A stretch of DNA of 64,000 bases from Gymnopilus junonius (GCA_015501075.1 JADNYJ010000005.1:620001-684000); one strand, 5' to 3'. Shown: positions 38,853 to 50,995, counted from the stretch's first letter. Notes: generated by a model from the sequence alone, not told the origin. Made by a program: numbers and translations.

Positions 38853-40535
38853 TCAGTCATCGAGCTCCTCGTCATCGCTGTCGGTCTCTCTATCAAGGGC
38901 TTGGGAGGCAGCTTTTTCAATCTCTTGAAGACCCCACCCAATGGAATGTCTGTTGACTTTCACTTCCGTCAAACTCTTCCCCAATACAGCCAACGTTTCA
39001 TCACTGGATACAAAAAACAATTAGACAAGTCGCGGCAAAGGTCACCGGTGTTAATATCCAGAGAAAAAAAATGCTTACTCTGCATCGGCTTGAACCCAAA
39101 CACAAAGATCGTCCAGCCAGATTTTGCTGTAGACGTAATAGACATCGTGGTGATCCAGAATGTCTTTCATCTCTAGAAGACATCTTGTGACCATCCGCTT
39201 GCCTTTTTTAATAAGACTAGCGACATCTCGCCAACAACTTTCTGTCAGTGCAAAAGAACGATAAAGGGGAAATGTCAGAGAGCGTCGGTACGACGGCAAG
39301 AGTGCCTCTCCGAGTTCAGTGGCTGAGAAAACATGAGGCCCTCCAGTGTAGTGGTCAGAGTGTGGAGGGTCCAAGGATGTAAAGGCAGGTGTCAGATTGC
39401 ATATGGTCCATGCGCTCTCTGGCGTAGGGTCGCACTGAGTAGTCCGGGAATCGTAAATGTATGAAAATAGAAGGGTAATGAGGGCCAGATAAAGGTCATG
39501 TGTCTGACCGTCTGTTGCGAGATCTAGCCGGGGGGGCGGATCAGAGGCCAAATGCTAAAGAGACAAATGGGAAGAGAGGGTGATAACGAACATTGTTTAC
39601 GAGGCAAACCCAGCATGGTCATATTTTCTTTCTCCGTGTATTGTACCGGATTGGAATCCGTAACGTGAGGATGTTTCCAAGCCATTAATTCCTGAATGTA
39701 TTCATCATCAATGAAATCAGCCCTAGAAATCATGGAGTAACACTAAATTAGTTATATGAAAGATTGAGTTTCGACTTACATGTAGTGTTCTTCGTCAAAT
39801 TTTCCGTCCTCATGCTTAATTCTTCTAGACCGGCGCTCTGCCTTGCTGCAAACCTCAGCATCATCACCGAGCTCGTTCACTTCGTTCTCTGTATTAGTGG
39901 CATGCTTAAGATAGCCAGAGTGCAAGTCCAAAAAGCCGTAGCGCACTTGCGGCGAGATGTTGAGAGGATGTAAGGGAGAAGGGACTTCTTGCGGTAGTTG
40001 CCAGTCATTTTTGGCCGCTGGACAAGAACCTTTCAGTACACAAACATTTAAAACATTTAGAACAAAGTGCACCTTGCATGAGTTCCTGATGCTCTAAAGA
40101 TAGAGCTTGCGTTCTTTCCACCAGGTCGTCTGCCGATAGAATGTCTGACGATAAAACTTCAATTAATGGCGGTTCTTGGACGGGCTTCCTTGGTGCCAAA
40201 AGTTTGGCGAGGAGGTCAAGGTCGTCAAAGGTTTCTCCTTTGTTTTCCTTGGTCAGAGTGATAGTGAGGGTCCCTGAGCTCGGGTCATAGTTGGCAGAAG
40301 AGTTCTCGTCTTCGACCAGTGTTTTCGAGAAATTCAACCGGAGAAAGTATGGGTTAACGTAGATAGTAACCAAAGTGTCATCGACATTGATTTCAACGTC
40401 GGCTGCCTACTTCGTTTGACAATAAGCTAGGGCATCGAAGAGGCAAGAGGTAAGGCGTACTCGAATAGAAGGGCAATGTATCGACACGATGATCGCATTC
40501 TCCGTCTGACTACAGCTGAAGCGCGGTGTAATCAT
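38853..40535 (-). CDS. SHQ1: SHQ1, H/ACA ribonucleoprotein assembly chaperone
   Basis: A multi-exon gene, start ATG 40535 (MITPRFSCSQTENAIIVSIH), stop 38853-38855 after an acidic tail (DRETDSDDEELDD). The N-terminus is the p23/CS-like fold of SHQ1 with VEINVDDTLVTIYVNPYFLR; the C-terminal Shq1-specific helical domain contains TQCDPTPESAWTICNLTPAF, YRRSLTFPLYRSFALTE, MVTRCLLEMKDILDHHDVYY and YSKIWLDDLCVWVQADA. SHQ1 holds dyskerin/Cbf5 before H/ACA snoRNP assembly and so supports pseudouridylation and rRNA processing. Introns are 48-55 bases with normal ends and frame is kept at each. The second intron (starting GTACGCC after IR) joins to AADVEINVDDT. Confidence 0.94.
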
Positions 40536-40772
40536 GGTAAATACAGGAAAAAAGGTGGCTTGGATAATGGATTATGTAGTCTGTTCAATTGATCCGTTCA
40601 AATTTACGTGTTGTGCATGTTCGACGATGGAGGTGAGTCAAGTGAAAGATTACTCCGACGACCAAATACTAACTTAACATCTTGTCGTATCCGACATATC
40701 TATTCCGCCTGCGTTTTGTACATGAACTAGCCCTCATTCCTTTATTCCAAGGATATATTCGCTGCAATTACT

Positions 40773-42547
40773 ATGGATCCACAGGTTCGTTCGTAATATG
40801 CACCATATTGGTACTACCTGACTGTCGACTTGACTCAGACACTACCGGCATTTCCTTCTCTTGATACAGTAAAGAACTTAATCTTGAATGAAAAACGAGG
40901 AAACTGCGTTCCAGTATATGTTGAACTTCCTGCCGATCTTATAACACCATGCGTGGCATACCTTCGTATCGCAAAAGATTCAAAGTACAGCTTCCTGCTT
41001 GAGTCTGTGATCGCAGGAGAGAATGTCGCTCGATACAGTTTCATCGGGGCTGGTGCGTCGATGAACAAGCCTTTATAAACATATTCTTTAATTGCGACTT
41101 TCTCCCCGATTTTAGATCCCTTGAAGATAATTAAAACTGGTCCTGGAGAAGAGTATACAGGCGATCCTATGCTTGCATTGCAGAAAGAGCTCGCCCTACA
41201 TCAATATATCAAAATACCTGAGGTGCCGACGTTCACTGGAGGAGCTATTGGATATGTCTCGTACGACTGCATTCAGCACTTTGAGCCCAAGACGAAATGC
41301 AATCTTGATGATCCTCTTCAGATCCCTGAAGCCGTCTTCATGCTCGTGGACACACTCCTTATCTATGACCACATCTTCCAATCCTTGAAAGTTGTATCCC
41401 ACGTCTTCATACCAAAGAATTCTATTTCGGCCAGTGCGGCCAATCTGGCCTTCGTGTACCAAACTGCTGTCTCAAAGGCACGTCGACTAGCCAAGCAACT
41501 GCTCTCAAGTAGTATTCCTGAGCCACGACAACCTCCAATCGTTTTAGGAAATGAGGCAGTTTCTAATGTCGGGAAGGCTGGATATGAAGGTTTCGTGACC
41601 ACTTTGAAGAAACATATTGTTGCTGGTGACATAATTCAAGCTGTGCCTTCTCAACGACTTGCGAGGCCGACCAGTCTACACCCATTCAATGCGTACCGCC
41701 ACCTCCGCCAAGTAAATCCTTCTCCCTATATGTTCTATCTGGATTGCGGGGATCTTCAGTTAGTTGGAGCAAGTCCTGAGACATTGTGCAAGGTGGAAAA
41801 GAATGTGGTGTACAACCACGCCATTGCTGGCACAATCAAGAGAGGAAAAACACCGGAAGGTTAGTCACGACGTTTCAATGACGTCGTATCTATGTATCTA
41901 TGTACTGAAAATATTTCCGTTTAGAGGACGAGAAATGGGTGCCATTCTCCTGGCCTCCGAGAAAGACCGAGCAGAGCACATCATGCTCGTGGATTTGGCT
42001 CGGAACGACGTGAACCGCGTCTGCCAACCGAAGACCGTCAAGGTTGATCATCTGATGAAGGTTGAGAAATTTAGCCATGTTATTCATTTGACCTCCCAAG
42101 TCTCTGGTGTGTTGAGGAACGGGATGACACGGTAAGCTTGTCTTCAATCCCCGATCCTGCCAAACTTTTGTTGCTCATCTTCGGACAAGGTTCGATGCAT
42201 TTCGATCTATATTCCCTGCTGGGACCGTTTCAGGAGCACCCAAAATTAAAGCAATCCAGATTATCTCGTCTTTAGAAAAAGAAAAGCGTGGTGTATATGC
42301 TGGCGCTGTCGGCCGCTTTGACTTTGCCGACGATGAGATGGACACTTGCATAGCCATTAGAACCATGACATTCAAAGACGGTGTCGCATATTTGCAGGCA
42401 GGTGGAGGTATTGTATTCGATAGTGTTGAAGAAGAGGAGTACATTGAAACCATCAACAAACTCGGTGGTAACGTCAGAGCCCTTGAAGAAGCTGAGCGTG
42501 AGCCTTTATACTCTCGCACTTTTCTCGATGCTAATGGCAGAAATTAG
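40773..42547 (+). CDS. TRP2: Anthranilate synthase component I (TrpE-type)
   Basis: Start ATG 40773 gives a 12-base first exon (MDPQ), then [15 protein letters not shown]. Later blocks are [147 protein letters not shown] and [12 protein letters not shown], all hallmarks of chorismate-utilising anthranilate synthase. It converts chorismate and ammonia (from the Trp3-type glutaminase) to anthranilate, the first step of tryptophan synthesis. After the intron ending at about 41924 the exon reads EEDEK, then changes frame to [15 protein letters not shown], as if one A were missing from AAA at 41933-41935. Using the second AG (41925-41926) as acceptor would also restore frame, at the cost of conserved EEDE. 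Confidence 0.93.
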
Positions 42548-42635
42548 GGTACTGGTATAAAATACAACAAAATCAAGCGGCTAAGAAATCTGTCCCAACA
42601 CGGAATGTATAGATTAATCTTTATGGAATTATGTA

Positions 42636-43639
42636 TTAGGCATCATCTTCCTGTGCTTCAGCTATATACCGTCTTGTTTTCTGCCTTGATATTTTTTCTC
42701 GCCTTTTAAGTTCTGCTATTGTGTCTGCTTGATGCAGTGCAACACCCTCCCTCCCTGCAATACTGAGTACGCCAGCAATCAATTCTGCAGCTCTCGTATT
42801 TTCGTCATTGGCTGGGATAGGATACATCACCAAGCGCGGGTCCACGTTCGAATCAATGATTCCAATTGTTGGTATATTCTCAGCTGCGCATTCCTTGATT
42901 GCAATTGTGTTCTGAAGAGGGTTGAGAATGATTGCCAGGTCTGGTATCATCCTTGTCTTTTCGATCACGCTCTCGCCAAAGAATTGACGTCGGTTGGATA
43001 GCGTACCCGGAAGCCACCGCTCACCAACATGAAAGCCTTGCCTTTCTAAGCGTTGAGATGCCTTGGTGACAATAGGTCTGAGGTCCGATCTGGTGCCAAT
43101 GAAGACGATGATCCCGCCTGCACGCGCGACAGCTCGGGTGAGGTTTGCAGCTCGACGGAGCAGAGGAAGGGTATGGTCGAGATCAATGATAGTAATGCCT
43201 GCACGCGTCCCGTAGGCATAGGGAACGAAATTGGGGTTCATTCTAGTGGACGCATGTCCGAAGTGGGCACCAGCAGCAAGAAGGGCGGAAATTGTTGCAT
43301 TTGCCTGTGGTTTATGAAGACCATCTCTTATTTTCCAAGAGTTATCGGCATTTTGTGTAGACCCATATGGCTCGAAGAGCTTGACTGCACGCAAAGGTTT
43401 CTAAGCATTTGAAAAGGGAAAAAAAGTTCAGAAAAATACCAACAAAGTAATTGCTGTTCGGCTCGTCGCTCTCTGAAGGCATACCAGTCTTCTGGTGTCT
43501 CCAGAGGCCTGTTCGCCTCAGGGTCCACCTCAGTAGACTGATAACGAGCAATTACTCTGCTTCGACTCGCAGAGTTTTTGAGTGATTTCGAAGAACAGCG
43601 GGCAGCAGCCAGCCATGGCCGGATTGCTGGCTGGGACAT
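42636..43639 (-). CDS. MRP4: Mitochondrial small-subunit ribosomal protein uS2m
   Basis: Two exons. Start at ATG 43639 (MSQPAIRPWLAAARCSS) gives a basic, Ser/Ala/Arg-rich leader typical of a mitochondrial targeting peptide; an in-frame ATG at 43702 is also possible. The mature part has the uS2 pattern: GLHKPQANATISALLAAGAHFGHASTRMNPNF (in pieces ISALLAAGAHFGHASTRMNP), YAYGTRAGITIIDLDHTLPL, GGIIVFIGTRSDL, RWLPGTLSNRRQFFGES, PDLAIILNPLQN, PTIGIIDSNVDPRLVMYPIP and REGVALHQADT. It is a structural protein of the mitochondrial 37S/small ribosomal subunit. The intron is best read as GTTGGT..GTGCAG, joining EQQLL to FKLFEPYGSTQ. Head-to-head with the Hsp70 gene. Confidence 0.92.
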
Positions 43640-43702
43640 CGCTTGACAGGAAGAGGTGGGATGTGGCTGTGCGAAATTCAGATCAGTGCTTAGGTCAGCC
43701 AT

Positions 43703-43785
43703 CGATTTTTTTTCCGCCGTTCGTTCACCTTAATCTTGACCACAACCCACGACCCACTCATCCCTCCTTCTTCATACACAAAAAA
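43703..43785. promoter_or_regulatory. Short bidirectional promoter between uS2m and SSB
   Basis: Only 83 bases separate the upstream-most uS2m start (43702) and the SSB start (43786); 146 if the inner uS2m start is used. The region is pyrimidine-rich just before the SSB ATG and has an A-run (AAAAAA) at the initiator, usual for highly expressed translation-related genes. Confidence 0.5.
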
Positions 43786-46064
43786 ATGGCCTCCGAAGAT
43801 GTCTTTGATGGCGCCATTGGCATTGATCTCGGTACCACCTACTCGTATGGCGACTTTCTGCCTCTACTTTTCCGCATTCTGAACCTTTTTCTCCTGTCAG
43901 TTGTGTTGGTGTCTGGCAAAATGACCGTGTTGAAATCATTGCCAATGACCGTGAGTGTGTTCTATTACTCATTGTAAGCTCATGCTGAAATTTTTACGCA
44001 GAGGGTAACCGAACAACGCCTTCATATGTCGCCTTCTCTGCTGAGGAGCGTTTGATTGGTGATGCCGCCAAGAACCAGGCTGCCATGAACCCCCGTAACA
44101 CTGTCTTCGATGCTAAGCGCCTCATTGGTCGCCGCTTCGAGTACGTACTCATTCTTGCCCTTTCAGCGACTCAAACTTATTCTCTCTGGTTAGTGACCCT
44201 GATGTTAAGAAGGTTAGTAAAGTTTGGGCACATTGTCACGGACCCGTATACAAATTTTTGCATTTCTAGGATATGACACACTGGCCTTTCGAGGTCGTTG
44301 AAAAGGAGGGATCTCCTCTCATTAAGGTCCAGTACCTCGGAGAGGACAAGACCTTCAGCCCCCAAGAAATTTCTTCTATGGTTCTCTCTAAAATGAAGGA
44401 AATTTCGGAAGCTAAGCTCGGCAAGACCGTGAAAAAAGCCGTCGTCACGTGCGTTGTTTACCCGGCAAAATTTCCATATTCAAAACTCACCTCCTTGCAG
44501 TGTCCCTGCCTACTTCAATGATTCTCAACGTCTTGCCACCAAGGATGCCGGTGCCATCGCTGGTCTTGATGTTCTTCGTATCATCAACGAGCCCACTGCT
44601 GCTGCCATTGCTTATGGTCTCGACCGCCAGTCCAAGGCTGAGAAGAACGTTCTCATCTTCGATCTCGGAGGAGGAACTTTCGATGTCTCTCTCTTGAACA
44701 TCAGCGGTGGTATCTTTGCTGTCAAGGCCACTGCCGGAGATACTCACTTGGGTGGTGAGGATTTCGACAATACCCTCTTGGATCACTTCAAGAACGAGTT
44801 CAAGAAGAAGACCAAGCTCGACATCTCCGAGGATGCTCGTGCTCTCCGTCGTCTCCGCAGCGCTTGCGAGCGTGCCAAGAGGACTCTCTCCTCTGTCACC
44901 CAAACCACCATTGAGGTTGACTCTCTGTACCAGGTTTGTCATCGTTCTCATTTTTGCCTTACATTTTTTTACTCATGTGCACATACAGGGTGAGGACTTC
45001 TCTGCCAACATCACCCGTGCTCGTTTCGAGGAGATCAATGCTACCCTCTTCAAGTCCACCCTTGAACCCGTCGAGAAGGTCTTGAAGGACGCAAAGATGT
45101 CCCGCGAGAAGGTCGACGATATCGTCCTTGTTGGTGGCTCTACCCGCATCCCCAAGATTCAATCTCTCGTCTCCGAATTCTTCGATGGCCGTCAATTGAA
45201 CAAGTCCATTAACCCTGATGAGGCCGTTGCTTACGGTGCTGCTGTCCAGGCTGCCGTCCTTACTGGTCAAACCTCTGACCAGACCAAGGACCTTGTCCTT
45301 CTTGATGTTGCTCCTCTCTCCCTCGGTGTCGCCATGCAAGGTGACGTCTTTGGTGTTGTAGTACCCCGTAACACTCCCATCCCCACCAACAAGTCACGAA
45401 CCTTCACCACTGTCGAGGATAACCAAACGACCGTCACTTTCCCTGTGTATGTTCAACCTTTGATGTATTCGATATATATTTTACTCATCATCAATGTCAT
45501 GTTAGCTATGAGGGTGAACGTACTCAATGCCGTGATAACCGTCTCCTCGGAGAGTTCGAGCTCACCGGCATTCCTCCCATGCCCCGTGGCCAAGCCGAGC
45601 TTGTCACTACCTTCGAGGTTGATGCTAACGGTCTCTTGAAGGTCTCTGCTCAAGACCGTGCTTCTGGTCGCAAGGCATCTATCAGTATGTCTTTTTTTCA
45701 AAAACGCAAAAAAATCTCTGCTTATTTATTTTCAGGCATCACCAACTCTGTTGGCCGTCTCTCCACTGCCGAGATCGACCAAATGATCAAGGACGCTGAG
45801 CAATTCAAGGCTGCAGACAAGGAGTTCTCTGCCCGCCATGAGGCCAAGTCTGACCTCGAGGCTTATGTCCACCAAGTCGAGAGCACTATCACTTCACCGG
45901 AGATTGGCATGAAGCTCAAGCGCGGTGCTAAGGCTCAAGTCGAGGCTGAACTCGCTCGTGCTCTTGAGAAGCTCGAGATTGAGGAGTCGACTGCTGATGA
46001 GTTGAGGAAGGCTCAACTCGGCATCAAGCGTGCCCTCCAAAAAGCCACTGCTGGCATCCGGTAA
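43786..46064 (+). CDS. SSB1: Ribosome-associated Hsp70 chaperone, Ssb type
   Basis: Eight or so exons; all junctions inspected keep frame. Motifs: [18 protein letters not shown] at the N-terminus, [86 protein letters not shown] and [16 protein letters not shown], then the substrate-binding domain from [17 protein letters not shown]. About 610 residues, ending [10 protein letters not shown] without the EEVD tail of cytosolic Ssa-type Hsp70. The [30 protein letters not shown] and C-terminal lid pattern match Ssb. Ssb binds nascent chains at the ribosome with the RAC complex (Zuo1/Ssz1) and folds them as they emerge. No heat-shock-element cluster was noticed in its short promoter, consistent with constitutive expression. 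Confidence 0.95.
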
Positions 46065-46377
46065 AGGCATTGGCGTGGTTGGTGTTTGAGTGTAGACGTC
46101 GTTCATCTTCTTTCATACTCTTGTTCTTTGCTGTTCTTTTTCCTCTATTCAGTCTCTTTTTTTGCATATCAAGTGAAATTACAGCTGTGTATGATTTACC
46201 TGTGATTTCAGTAGCATCCCCTCCAAAAGCTGCATAATGACATGACGAATGCAAAGTAATGAAGTTTTGACGATGATTATTTTACGAAATGAATCTCGCT
46301 TGATTAAATGTGACATCTTAAACCAAAAATACAAGAGATAATCTACAATACAAAATGAAGAAGGTAGATGAGTTGGA
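46065..46377. other. Convergent 3' intergenic region
   Basis: 313 AT-rich bases between the stop codons of SSB (+) and the RFC subunit (-). No gene seen; both 3' UTRs expected here. Confidence 0.55.
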
Positions 46378-47768
46378 CTAAGAGACGACCTTATTAACTC
46401 GTAAGGCAACCTCGAGAACCCATAGTTCCTCGTCTGCACCATCGCAGAGCGCTTTGTCAGCCTCTGCAAAAATAAGTGCACAATTCGACTTCTTTCGACT
46501 GTCTAATGTCGGATGGAAAACCACAAGGTCGTGCAACTGAATGAGGCAGATGGTGAGAGGCGACCTGATTGCATGGATTGAAACTTGCCTGTGAGATAAT
46601 CTGCGTGGCGGAGTATCCCTCCCTCATTAAGTACTTCACTTTCTTCTTTATATGGTCGAATGTGCCCTTTTTGCTGTGAGGCTCATCATCAACGTCCATT
46701 CCACCTTCCACTTCAACGCCAATAGAGCTTGCAAAATCATTGATTATTGAGTCTGGTACGACGCCTGCAATTTCTTGGATATCAGCCGGTTGGATTTTTG
46801 TCGGTGGATTCGTCGACGATGAAAGTCTTGATGCAGACTGTAGGTATGTGATCGCCCGTCGGAGGTCTCCGTGAGATGTAGAGATCAGCGCGTCAATAAT
46901 TGGCTTGTCAATGACAATTCTTTCTTCATGAGCAATGTGTGACAGTCGGAGGGCCGCAGAGTCGTTGTCCAAGGGCGTGAACCGGAATTTTGAACAACGG
47001 GATGCAAGCGGTTCAATGATTCTAGCTCGGTGTGTCGGGAAAATGGCATGGGAGAGGGGATGCAGGTGCGTACCTGGTGACGTAGTTGCAAACTAAACAA
47101 AACCTTGTAATACGCGCATACGTTTCCATTATACGTCTAAGGGCACCCTGAGCGTCCTGCGTCATAGAGTCGGCTTCGTCCAGAATAATAATTTTATAAG
47201 GTGGACATGGGTAAGTCTTTCCGTCTGAAGCCACAGCTTGTGCCCTTGGAGTTTGACGAGCAAAATTTTTGATTTTCTCCCGGACGATGGCGATGCCACG
47301 TTCGTCAGATGCGTTCAGTTCGAGTACTCGGTTTCTGAAGTTATCTGGCCTGTCAAGAGTATTGAAGAAAATCGGTAGCGCGGTATCCAGCAGAAACATA
47401 CCCGAAAAGTTGTCGGGACAGAGCCAAGATGGTTGAAGTTTTGCCAGTACCAGGAGGACCATAAAATAACATGTGAGGTAACTGACATTCGGAAGGATAA
47501 GCAACAGGCAGTATAAGAAATTAAGATACGTGTTGCCTACATTTGTCGACGTAAGTGTCTTTTGCAGCACCGCAACGGTATGTTCTTGGGCGGAGACGTC
47601 ATCTATCGTTTTTGGTCGACTGGACTGCCATCTAGCGTCACGACGAATAGACGAGTCAAATCTAACGCACTATTTTTCAACCCATGGCTGTAGAGCCGGT
47701 TCTATCACCTGAGATTTTGTCGTGGGTCTCGTTGTAGTTGTCCTAGCCGCAAAAAAGTTGGACGCCAT
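46378..47768 (-). CDS. RFC2: Replication factor C small subunit (yeast Rfc2 / human RFC4 type)
   Basis: A multi-exon gene, start ATG 47768 ([15 protein letters not shown]), stop 46378-46380. It is an AAA+ clamp-loader subunit: [19 protein letters not shown], Walker [37 protein letters not shown], Walker [35 protein letters not shown] box [10 protein letters not shown] (arginine finger of the SRC motif), [19 protein letters not shown], then the collar domain ending [20 protein letters not shown]. With Rfc1,3,4,5 it loads PCNA onto primer-template DNA using ATP. The length of the collar and the WVLEVAL ending favour the Rfc2/RFC4 clade over Rfc4/RFC2 and Rfc3/RFC5, but subunit assignment is by eye. 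Shares a 156-bp promoter with CAF-1. Confidence 0.92.
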
Positions 47769-47924
47769 GATGGATGTGAGGAGGTGAATTACTGTGTCAC
47801 GAACGCGTGACCAATTGTGCTGTCACGACGCGTCGTACTTCCCACGCGGCTTTTTGGTAGTCCGCGTTGCTGTGCTTCGCGCTTACCACCACTCACCTTC
47901 GCCTCGAAGAGGCTGTTTGTCGCG
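47769..47924. promoter_or_regulatory. Bidirectional S-phase promoter with two MCB boxes and a CCAAT box
   Basis: Between the divergent RFC and CAF-1 starts lie two exact ACGCGT sequences (47803-47808 and 47828-47833), 25 bases apart, and a CCAAT (47811-47815) between them, plus further CGCG-containing words. ACGCGT is the MluI cell-cycle box bound by MBF (Mbp1/Swi6-type) in ascomycete fungi, which drives G1/S genes including replication factors. Use of the same element in this basidiomycete is an inference. Confidence 0.65.
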
Positions 47925-50806
47925 ATGTCGACCCCAGAATTAACACAAGGTGGTGTATAAAGTTATTTAGCACGTACATGGCCCCAATAACACACCTTTT
48001 TAGCTGTGATCAAGGACACCTTGCTGGCACCAACAGACAGTGAGTTGGCTGCAAATACTCCGTTTACCTGCTTTCACTTAACGCGTCATATTTTGGCAGA
48101 GAAACAAGAAAGGACACCCATAGTAGAACTGAGGAATGGGAAGGTTGTCTTTAAGCAGAAACCTATATCATTTGAGAAGCAATCGGAGACTTTGCAAGGT
48201 AAGTCGCTTGATTCGGCATGTGGAACGATGCTAATAAAAAATATCCCAGAAATTGTCAAATTTCGTGGATTGCTGGAAGAGCGTATCAACAGAAAGGAAG
48301 GCCCTCTTTCTGTCTTCCGGAAGAACATAAGCCTCTGATTGCAAAGTTGGCACACGAAAGGTCTGCTGACAGGTTGGCATTCTCTTCGATGAGACTGACA
48401 CAATAATAACCAGTGAAAAAACCTTGACCGCACTTGGAAAACACATTCACCATGAACTCTTGCCCACTGTAGATGATGATGAAGACAAAGACATCGCGTC
48501 TGCCACTTCAGATGCCCTTCCCCTCAATCTAGTCGAAAATGCCATTCAAGAGATCTTGGTTCGGAATAACTATGGCATTGACTTGCCTCTTGGCGTCAAA
48601 GCTCCAGCTGCTACCAGTGTATGGCGGTGGGAAGTCAGAACGGATCACCTGGACTGGTTACCTAAGAACAGCAGGGAGAAGCTGAAGTGCGGCGTGCAGA
48701 ACGTGTTCAAGTGAGTTCGGAATCTCTCTTATAATCCCTCCCATAGCATGATCTATATTCTCCAGGCCAAAGAAGATCTAAAACTATTGCTCGGAGCTCT
48801 TTCTCAGGAAGAGCGTAATGTAATCATCGATCCTAAAGGCACGAATAAACTTCCGCCAAAAGAATTGAATAAACCAAACAGTTCTCAGTCAACCGTGGCT
48901 GACGACGCCAAAGTAGCACCTCAATCATCGAAGAAAGAAGGAAAGCGCAAAGCAGAGGAGCCCGAAAACGATAATGTTAATATATTTTGATTCTTTTTTT
49001 CTTCTTTTTTAATCGATTCCAACAGGTCGATGCCAAAGCTGCAGCGAACCGTCCAAAGAAGCCAATTGACCCAGAAAAGGTGGCAAAGGTAATGATCGTG
49101 TTTATATGTCTGGGACTCACCTACTAATGTCTCTTCTCAGGAGAAAGAAAGACTTGAGAAGAAAGCCGCGCGTGCGGAGAAAGAAAGGAAGGAAAAGGAG
49201 GCACATAACAAATCACAGAATTTAATGGCCAAATTCTTCTCTAAGACGAAAGCAAGCTCTCCAACGAAAATATCTGAAAGTGCAGTTGCTGGTCCTTCCA
49301 AAGTGCAATCCGACTTCGAAAAAGTATTCAAACCCTTTGTGCTGCAGAAAGATAGGGTCATGGCACCAACGAACTGGTTCAGAAAGAAGCGAAAACAAGC
49401 AAAGTCGAAAACCAGTGCTAATAACGAAGTAATTTTTATTGACAACGATGAGGATGAAGATGTGGAGATGCGGCAACCACAACCGACCAAGCAAGAACTC
49501 GAAACAATGTCATCTCAAGGTCAGTTTTCATCTAGCTCAAATCCTTTTGATTCTTACTGTCAATATGGCAGAACGTTTGCATGGCATATTAACAGCTTTA
49601 CCTCCTGCACCAATACCTCACTGCCGTCCACCGCAAAAGCCGGGATTCACAGTGTATAATCCAATATCGGTTCGGGACCTCGTATCACAATTATCTGAGG
49701 CAGAAATCAGTGGCAATGACGAGCTTGTTAGGACGCTTCTAGCCAAGCTCAAGGATCGTGATTTGTTGCCGGCAAAGGTTTTCTGTTTCCACGAGGATGC
49801 GCGACCAGGATACTTTGGAACGTGGACTCGAAACTCGCGGATAATTGGCTCCCGCAAGCCATTTGGAAAAGACACAATGTTTTTGATTATGGATACGACA
49901 GTGGTGAGGAATGGGAGGAAGAGCCAGCCGGAGAAGACGTTGCAGAAGATGGAGAGGAGAAGACGGTGACAATGAAGAACCAGACTCTGATTTGGATAGT
50001 TGGCTCGTCGACGACGATGAGGAACCTGCAGACTTGGCGATGCTTTCCCGAAATTCTTCTCTCCACCTTTGTTCGATGTGCCCACTAACATCCGCCAAAA
50101 CGAAAGGCTGAAGATCCAGAGAGAAAAATGGGCAAAAAACGGAAGGTGGTCTTCCGCTTGTACCCTTTGCCAAAGGACCTATGTTTGAGTCGGTTATCGG
50201 GAAATGTGACTACGAGCCGTTCAGACCTTATACCATTCAACTATTCAATGGTGGCATGCATTACTATTCATCTTTCCTTATTACTTACTCATATTTTTAG
50301 ATACCCCTATGTCCATTGACCCATTTACTTTCGTCTCGACATGTCTCGAAGACTATAAGGAAAGCCTACGAAACAGCGCCTTACCGAAGGACAACACGGA
50401 CGGAGCTACATTTGCTGTTCCGGCCCTTCCTCCCCGATTAACGAGCGATTCAAAACCTATCGACTCTCCGGATTCTGTGAACGGCACCGCTCAAGTTCCC
50501 AAGAAGGCCCCAGTCGTTCCCAAAGCACCTTTTCCGGACATCCACGTACAATTACTGTTCGATAGAATTACTCAACTACAAGCTTCAAGTATTTCGGCTC
50601 TCGTGGAATCAATACACCTGGAACTCAGAGAACACAAGGTGAAGAAAAACGCGATCGAGGCCAAAATTCGAGAGATCGGTGAGAAATGCAAGGAGAAAAG
50701 GGTATGGGTTGTGAAGCCTGCCTTATTGGTATGTTCTTCGGTTCATTCTTGTTATCGACTGGGACTGATACTTCGGTTGAAGCAACAACAGAGTATAAAT
50801 CAATGA
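47925..50806 (+). CDS. Chromatin assembly factor 1 large subunit (Cac1/p150-like), frame broken repeatedly
   Basis: Starts MSTPELTQ at 47925 and ends at 50806. Recognisable parts, in order: ERTPIVELRNGK and LPEEHKPLIAKLAHE; SVWRWEVRTDHLDWLPKNSR; RRAERVQ-AKEDLKLLLGALS; a Lys/Glu-rich coiled coil (EKERLEKKAARAEKERKEKE) with NLMAKFFSK (PIP-box-like spacing); PSKVQSDFEKVFKPFVLQ; FHEDARPGYFGTWTRNSRII; DYGYDSGEEWEEEPAGED; SDLDSWLVDDDEEP; and the C-terminal TPMSIDPFTFVSTCL and LELREHKVKKNAIEAKIREI. CAF-1 deposits H3-H4 on newly replicated DNA through PCNA. The blocks are well preserved but lie in successive frames: single-base losses are needed near 48313, 48689, 49880-49884, 49955, 50060, 50090 and 50150. 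No stop lies inside any block in its own frame. Either the sequence has errors here or the gene is a recent pseudogene. Confidence 0.82.
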
Positions 50807-50995
50807 CCAGCGGTGTAATTACACATCTCACCATTCTTCAGCTGTATATTTTTCATGTTATTCATTCCAGCACGACTATCAGAGATAGTGCTCTTTTTTC
50901 TTGCATTCGTAGTATATTATTATTTCCATTATGGTACACTTCTACTTGCTAAAAATACACATAGGAATGTTAGATACGCAAAGTGAGGCAAGTCA

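Noticed and set aside
42636..43702. A frameshift in mitochondrial uS2 between AFRERRAEQ and the next exon
   Set aside because: An intron GTTGGT..GTGCAG joins EQQLL to FKLFEPYG in frame, so no lesion is needed.
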